Part shown: piece by piece, positions 4,710-8,533 of the stretch
Layout of the letters: each line of letters begins with the position of its first letter
How positions within the stretch are numbered: position 1 is the first letter of the stretch
From: JBFMFE01 sp040752295
GTDB lineage: Bacteria; UBP15; UBA6099; JBFMBQ01
Reading direction: 5' to 3'
Length of the DNA: 8,533 bases
Assembly (NCBI GenBank): GCA_040752295.1
Contig: JBFMFE010000104.1
Span: 1-8,533, forward strand
Notes under the pieces: generated by a model
What the model was told of the DNA's origin: nothing
Databases searched by the model: none
The model's input: only the letters and a program-made list of their open reading frames with translations
Program-made: the position numbers and the translations under genes

Positions 4710-5842
4710 GCCCCGCCCCCCCGCCGCATCGCCGCCGCAACGTACTCGGCGAGGTCGAGTATCCCGATACCGGGTTTTTGCGCACGCTCAAGGTTGGTCT
4801 TGCACACGGGGCACGCGGTGATCACCGCATCCGCCCCGGCGGCGGACGCCTCCTCAATCCGCCGCTCCGCCGCCCACGCAGCGAAATCGGGATGGGCTTC
4901 AGCCGCTCCACCTCCCGCCCCGCAGCACCAGCCAAGCTCGCGCGACCTCTTCATTTCGACGAATGTGTTGTTCGCGACGCTTTTCAGGACGTTCCTCGGC
5001 GCCTCGTAAACCCCGCAGCCCCTGCCCAGGGTGCACGGGTCGTGGTACGCGACCCTTACGCCCGCCCCGTCCAGTCTCACCCCCGCCATCCTGCCTTCCA
5101 TGAATTCGGAAAAATGCGCCGCCTCCACGTCGAGGCGGTGGACGCGCCTGAAGTTGTAGTAACAGTTGGGGCACAAAAACAGCACCGGCTTTCCCGCCTT
5201 CCTGAACATTGCGCCGATGCTCTTCGCCGCCGCGGCGCTTTCCTTCACAAATCCCATCTGGTGGAGGGGGAACCCGCAGCACTTCTCGTCGTCGAGGAGC
5301 GAATAGGAAACGCCCAGTCCGTCGAGTATTTCCATCGCGGCGAGCGCGATGCCGTTCTGCCTGCAGGAGACGTAGCATCCGAGATAGAGCAGGTATCCGC
5401 CGTTTTTGTTTCCCCACTTTTTGCCGGGAAACCGCGGTCTTTTCCCATGCGGCTCGCCGAACGGGTTGTGATTCCTCACGATCGAATCCTTGACCTTTCC
5501 GAGCGGCTCGGGCGGAGCGCACCCCGCGGCGACAAGCTCCCGGCGGAGGTTCAGGCACGTGCGCGCCGGCTTCGAACTCATCACGCACTGCTCGTCGCAT
5601 GCGGCGCACAGAGTGCACCGGTACACCGTCCCCGCCATCTCCTCGGACAGCCGCACGTTCCCCTCGAACAGGTTGGCTGCCAGCTTGTTCATCCCCGCGC
5701 CCGTGACCGTGATGGAACGCCTGTACTGGTAGGGCGGGCACAGAGGGAGGTACTCAGGCTCGCCCGTGAAGCAGCAGGTCCTGCACTTGGGGCAGGTGAA
5801 GTAATACGGCTTCAGGGGCAGGTGCTTTCTCAGGTACTTCAC
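4706..5842 (-). CDS. (Fe-S)-binding protein with two CCG domains, GlcF/HdrD-like
   Basis: A 378-residue electron-transfer subunit, numbered from the GTG at 5842. The N-terminus has two cysteine clusters expected to hold [4Fe-4S] centres: CPKCRTCC with a distant CPP (C17, C20, C23/24, C35) and CTLCAACDEQC (C76, C79, C82, C86). Two CCG domains follow: YLGC...C (C156, C160), KCCGFPLHQ (C188/189), CPNC (C224, C227); then HDPC (C270), WCCGAGGG (C306/307) and CPVC (C344, C347). CCG domains in HdrB/HdrD-type proteins hold a non-cubane cluster and act in thiol-disulfide or quinone reduction; in GlcF/LutA relatives they pair with a flavin dehydrogenase. It follows the FAD oxidase by 15 nt, so it is its likely electron acceptor. 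No membrane segment is visible. GTGGTG offers two starts; the second lies 5 nt after GGAGG. Confidence 0.92.
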   Translation of the reverse strand: MKYLRKHLPLKPYYFTCPKCRTCCFTGEPEYLPLCPPYQYRRSITVTGAGMNKLAANLFEGNVRLSEEMAGTVYRCTLCAACDEQCVMSSKPARTCLNLRRELVAAGCAPPEPLGKVKDSIVRNHNPFGEPHGKRPRFPGKKWGNKNGGYLLYLGCYVSCRQNGIALAAMEILDGLGVSYSLLDDEKCCGFPLHQMGFVKESAAAAKSIGAMFRKAGKPVLFLCPNCYYNFRRVHRLDVEAAHFSEFMEGRMAGVRLDGAGVRVAYHDPCTLGRGCGVYEAPRNVLKSVANNTFVEMKRSRELGWCCGAGGGAAEAHPDFAAWAAERRIEEASAAGADAVITACPVCKTNLERAQKPGIGILDLAEYVAAAMRRGGGA

Positions 5843-5847
5843 CACCG

Positions 5848-5852
5848 CCTCC
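5848..5852 (-). promoter_or_regulatory. Ribosome binding site of the Fe-S protein gene
   Basis: GGAGG on the minus strand is followed by two nucleotides and GTGGTG. The GTG at 5845 is 2 nt away and the GTG at 5842 is 5 nt away; the second fits normal spacing. It sits within the 15-nt gap after the FAD oxidase stop. Confidence 0.7.
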
Positions 5853-5857
5853 TGCGG

Positions 5858-7321
5858 TCAGTACAGAGTGTGCGGGTTCATGATGTTGTTGGGGTCGAGC
5901 GTCTTCTTGAGCATCTTCCACACCTCGTAGTAGCCCCCGGTCATGGGAAGGAGGTCGCGCTGCTCGGGATGGGAGACCAGCATCGCCACAGCGCCGTACT
6001 TTTCCATCGCCCACCTGTAGAATTCGTCCAGGGTCAGCATCGCCTCGCGCGCCCTTGCGCGGTCCAGGGGGCTGATGAAGGGCGTGAACCTGATGCTCTG
6101 CGAGCGCCCGCGGTCGAACGTCTGCGAGTAGTAGGTCATGCCGAATCTCAGCCCGGCGTCGTGGAACTTTCTCATCGCCGCCTCCTCCATCTCGGCGACC
6201 TTCTGCGGAGCGGCGTACAGGAACGCGAAGGCGCCGAACTGGACGAAACCCTTCCCGAACTTCGTGCACGGCCAGCGATCGATCCCGATTATCTTCCAGT
6301 GCTCCCACGCGCCCGGCATCTCCTCCTGCGCCCTCTCGCGCGGGATGTACTCGCCGCCGCACTCGCCGGCGAGGCGCCCGCACAGCTTCTCGTGAACCTC
6401 CATGTCCTCGGCAAATCCCGACATCTGCGCGGTGACGACGTTGTAGGGGCAGTTCCGGGGCTTTTCCCACGGCTTGAGCGCAAGCAGCCGCGGACCGGGA
6501 AGCTCCTTGTACCCGTACATGGATTCGAACATGGAGTACATCGCCCAGTGCCAGATGATGTTGTGCTCGACCAGCCCCGCGCGCGCGAGCCTGACGCAGT
6601 AGTCCACCGACTTCCTTATGTCGTCGAACCCGGCGAGGACCATTTTCCGCGTTTCGTTCATGGGGTAAATCCTCACCGCCCCCTTCGTGAACACCCCGAA
6701 CGAGCCGCCCGCGCCCATGAAAAGACCACGTATGTCGGGAAACGGTCCCCACGTCGTGTGCCACTGCCCGTGATCGAACGCCGCCGAGCCGGTGCGGAAC
6801 ACGATCCCCGTCGGCGTGACCACCTCGAGACCCAGAACGTCGTCGTATATCCCGCACGACCGCATCGAAGCGTGCCCCCGCTGCGTGTAATTCCCCAGAA
6901 CGCAGATGGACGGCGGATAACTCCCGAACGGCGCCCAGTACCCCTTCTCCCGGACCGCGCCGTTGAGCTGACCGATGGTGACCCCCGGCTCGATCACCGC
7001 GTAGTCGCTCTGCTCGTTTATCTCCAGTATTTTGTTCATCCACGAAAAATCAATCACAAGCCCCCCCTCGAACGGGTGCGTGGTGTAATCAATCGTCCCG
7101 CTGGACACCGCCGTCGTCGGGACCCTTAACTCGTTCGCCGTTTTCAGAATCTCCACCACGTCTTCCACCGTCGTCGGTCTGCACACCAGTCCCGGCAGCT
7201 TCAGCATCCCCGCCGCGGCATGACCCCCGGTGAAACAGGCAAGCTCCGAAACGTCCCGCGTAACCTTCTCCGCGCCTATGGCAGCCGCCAGCAGACCGGC
7301 TGCCTTTTCGATTTTCTCCAT
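5858..7321 (-). CDS. FAD-linked oxidoreductase, VAO/PCMH type
   Basis: A 487-residue flavoprotein, numbered from the ATG at 7321. The PCMH-type FAD domain is clear: PTTVEDVVEILKTANELRVP (50-69), a degenerate phosphate-binding loop VSSGT where many relatives have GGG-T/S, GLVIDFSWMNKILEI (87-101), AVIEPGVTIGQL (108-119), then a Gly-rich stretch ending GAGGSFGVFTKGAVRIYP (203-220). The C-terminal cap domain ends with the family hallmark LDPNNIMNP (475-483). The length and the block after GNYTQRG recall p-cresol methylhydroxylase and vanillyl-alcohol oxidase more than glycolate or lactate dehydrogenases. It probably oxidises an alcohol, phenol or hydroxy acid and hands electrons to the Fe-S protein encoded 15 nt downstream; the substrate is unknown. 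I see no safe candidate for covalent flavin attachment. An ATG at 7342 would add seven residues but has a poorer ribosome site. Confidence 0.92.
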   Translation of the reverse strand: MEKIEKAAGLLAAAIGAEKVTRDVSELACFTGGHAAAGMLKLPGLVCRPTTVEDVVEILKTANELRVPTTAVSSGTIDYTTHPFEGGLVIDFSWMNKILEINEQSDYAVIEPGVTIGQLNGAVREKGYWAPFGSYPPSICVLGNYTQRGHASMRSCGIYDDVLGLEVVTPTGIVFRTGSAAFDHGQWHTTWGPFPDIRGLFMGAGGSFGVFTKGAVRIYPMNETRKMVLAGFDDIRKSVDYCVRLARAGLVEHNIIWHWAMYSMFESMYGYKELPGPRLLALKPWEKPRNCPYNVVTAQMSGFAEDMEVHEKLCGRLAGECGGEYIPRERAQEEMPGAWEHWKIIGIDRWPCTKFGKGFVQFGAFAFLYAAPQKVAEMEEAAMRKFHDAGLRFGMTYYSQTFDRGRSQSIRFTPFISPLDRARAREAMLTLDEFYRWAMEKYGAVAMLVSHPEQRDLLPMTGGYYEVWKMLKKTLDPNNIMNPHTLY

Positions 7322-7326
7322 CATGC

Positions 7327-7331
7327 CCTCC
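7327..7331 (-). promoter_or_regulatory. Ribosome binding site deciding the FAD oxidase start
   Basis: GGAGG (minus strand), two nucleotides, then ATGATG (7324-7319). The second ATG, 5 nt downstream, is preferred. The arrangement is the same as at the amidohydrolase and Fe-S genes. Confidence 0.65.
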
Positions 7332-7375
7332 GCGTTATCCATTGCGGCATCCGCCTCATCGCGCAGTCAGCAGTT

Positions 7376-7405
7376 ATTTTACAAGACGACCAGAATCCTC
7401 GTCAC
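7376..7405 (-). promoter_or_regulatory. Possible sigma70-like promoter for the FAD/Fe-S/SCP2 operon
   Basis: On the minus strand GTGACG (7405-7400, 4 of 6 matches) and TAAAAT (7381-7376, 5 of 6) are separated by 18 nt, giving a start near 7369 and a leader of roughly 48 nt to the ATG at 7321. The 9-mer TGTAAAATA that contains the -10 occurs again at 7470-7462 on the same strand, so a second start or a repeated operator is possible. Confidence 0.4.
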
Positions 7406-7500
7406 CTGAAATCACAGCGTAATCCCGCCCCCGCCGTCGCCTGCCGCGGGGCTGAAATCCCTATTTTACACGCTCTATTCCCGCAAAAACCTTTTTCCTA

Positions 7501-7506
7501 TATAAT
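7501..7506 (+). promoter_or_regulatory. -10 box for flhA, very close to the start codon
   Basis: A perfect TATAAT lies 10 nt before the flhA ATG; transcription would begin about 4-6 nt before translation. The -35 region at 17 nt (TTCCCG, 7478-7483) matches only half of the consensus. No sigma28 (TAAA...GCCGATAA) or sigma54 (GG...GC) pattern was found here. Confidence 0.4.
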
Positions 7507-7516
7507 CACTGATTTG

Positions 7517-8533
7517 ATGAATCCTCGCGACCGGCTCATCGAGTTCTTCAGGGTGCTCGCAACGCGCGCCGAGCTTTTCCTGCCCATCGTCGTGGTCATC
7601 ATCGTGATGATGGTGGTCATCCCCATCCCGCCCTTTCTGATCAACCTCGTCGTCGCCTTCAGCCTCACCACCGCCATGCTCGTGATCCTGATCACGATGT
7701 ACATCCGCGAGCCACTCGAATTCGCCGTCTTCCCCACGGTCATATTGGTCTCCACGATCTTCAGGCTCGCGCTGAACGTCACGACCACCCGCGCCATACT
7801 CGCCAAGGCGGACGCCGGCGAGATCATCCGCACGTTCGGCACGTTCGTCACGGGGGGCAGCTACGTCGTGGGCGGCATCATCTTCGCCATCATCGTGATC
7901 GTCAACTACGTGGTCATCACGCACGGCGCGCAGCGCATAGGTGAAGTCGCCGCGAGGTTCACCCTCGACGCCATGCCGGGCAAGCAGATGAGCATAGACG
8001 CCGACCTCAACAACGGACTCATAACCGAGAACCAGGCGCGCCAGAGACGCCGCAAGATCGAAATGGAAGCGGACTACTTCGGGGCGATGGACGGCGCCTC
8101 GCGCTTCGTCCAGAGGGACGCCCTCGCCGGCATCATCATAACCTTCATAAACATCATCGGCGGACTCATCATCGGCGTCGTGATCCACAAGATGGAATGG
8201 CTCGAATCGGTGCAGACGTACACAATCCTCACCATCGGGGACGGACTCGTCGCGGCGATCCCCGCCCTCCTCATGTCCACCGCCACAGGCATAATGGTCA
8301 CCAACGCCGCCAGCGAGGCAAACCTCAGCTCCGACATCGTCAACCAGATACTGCGCCAGCCGCGCGCGATGAACAGCGCCGCCATCGTGCTGGGCATATT
8401 CACGCTCTTCGCCCTCTTCTCACGCAGCCTCGGTCTCATACTCCCCATGCTTTTCGTCACCCTTCTTCTGGCGGGTCTCGCGTACGCCTTCACGCGAATC
8501 GGACCCCCGCTCGCGCCCGCCGCCGAAGCCCTT
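7517..8533 (+). CDS. flhA: Flagellar biosynthesis protein FlhA, N-terminal part
   Basis: The first 339 residues of an integral membrane protein, open to the window edge. FlhA forms the nonameric export gate of the flagellar type III secretion system and couples proton motive force to export. The family signature RIGEVAARFTLDAMPGKQMS (140-159) plus IDADLNNGLI is intact, as are FRLALNVTTTRAIL (82-95) and AMDGASRFVQRDALAGIIIT (190-209), which point to FlhA rather than a virulence SctV. About eight membrane segments can be read: 21-40, 43-62, 69-88, 115-135, 203-223, 240-260, 288-304 and 305-326, the full N-terminal set; the cytoplasmic domain is beyond the window. ATG is preceded by no Shine-Dalgarno and by an in-frame TTG (7514). 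Upstream is a divergent redox operon instead of the usual fliR/flhB. Confidence 0.96.
   Translation, partial: MNPRDRLIEFFRVLATRAELFLPIVVVIIVMMVVIPIPPFLINLVVAFSLTTAMLVILITMYIREPLEFAVFPTVILVSTIFRLALNVTTTRAILAKADAGEIIRTFGTFVTGGSYVVGGIIFAIIVIVNYVVITHGAQRIGEVAARFTLDAMPGKQMSIDADLNNGLITENQARQRRRKIEMEADYFGAMDGASRFVQRDALAGIIITFINIIGGLIIGVVIHKMEWLESVQTYTILTIGDGLVAAIPALLMSTATGIMVTNAASEANLSSDIVNQILRQPRAMNSAAIVLGIFTLFALFSRSLGLILPMLFVTLLLAGLAYAFTRIGPPLAPAAEAL

Noticed and set aside
4778..7129. Very long plus-strand open frame (783 codons)
   Set aside because: It is antisense to the Fe-S and FAD genes; the translation is Arg/His/Pro/Val-rich with no domain, while the minus strand has complete cofactor motifs.
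7475..8188. 237-codon minus-strand frame rich in Asp and His
   Set aside because: Antisense to flhA, whose hydrophobic codons (ATC, GTC) read as GAT/GAC on the other strand; FlhA has the full family signature.

Overview
The window reads as a stretch of chromosome from a GC-rich, flagellated, probably anaerobic bacterium of an uncultured or poorly sampled lineage. GC content and strong third-position G/C, FlhA at the right edge, a FliG-type domain at the left, a DUF3786 protein (a family I associate with anaerobes) and a flavin/iron-sulfur oxidoreductase pair support this. No 16S rRNA or other strong taxonomic marker is present, so I assign no phylum.

Left block (1-2487): a leftward gene runs off the edge behind a good sigma70-like promoter. 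A short rightward ORF (209-592) carries an isolated FliG middle-domain-like segment. A leftward 86-residue protein (655-915) is a stand-alone translation-factor domain II. Divergent from it is a two-gene unit with overlapping reading frames: a DUF3786 protein (1086-1742) and a minimal SpoIIE/RsbU-type PP2C phosphatase (1735-2487). A small hairpin in front of the DUF3786 gene could alternatively pair with its Shine-Dalgarno sequence.

Middle block (2488-4295): a metal-dependent amidohydrolase (2715-3737) lies between two repeat-bearing intergenic regions. The left one holds a pair of inverted REP-like arms. The right one, about 550 bp, is packed with short hairpins whose stem sequences differ but whose palindromic layout and linker words recur. 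Some of the words (TTGACAGGC inverted, TTGCATAAGC direct) are shared by both flanks. I see no real gene inside the array, and ORFs called there on both strands look spurious.

Right block (4296-7342): a leftward three-gene operon encodes a VAO/PCMH-type FAD-linked oxidoreductase, a GlcF/HdrD-like protein with N-terminal [4Fe-4S] motifs and two CCG domains, and an SCP2-like lipid-binding-fold protein. Genes are 15 nt apart and then overlap by 4 nt, so they probably work together: the flavoprotein oxidises a substrate, the Fe-S protein takes the electrons, and the SCP2 protein may handle a hydrophobic substrate or product. The substrate cannot be read from the sequence.

Right edge (7517-8533): flhA, export gate of the flagellar type III secretion system, begins divergently from that operon and is cut by the window end. 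Its -10-like TATAAT lies only 10 nt before the ATG, and no Shine-Dalgarno is visible.
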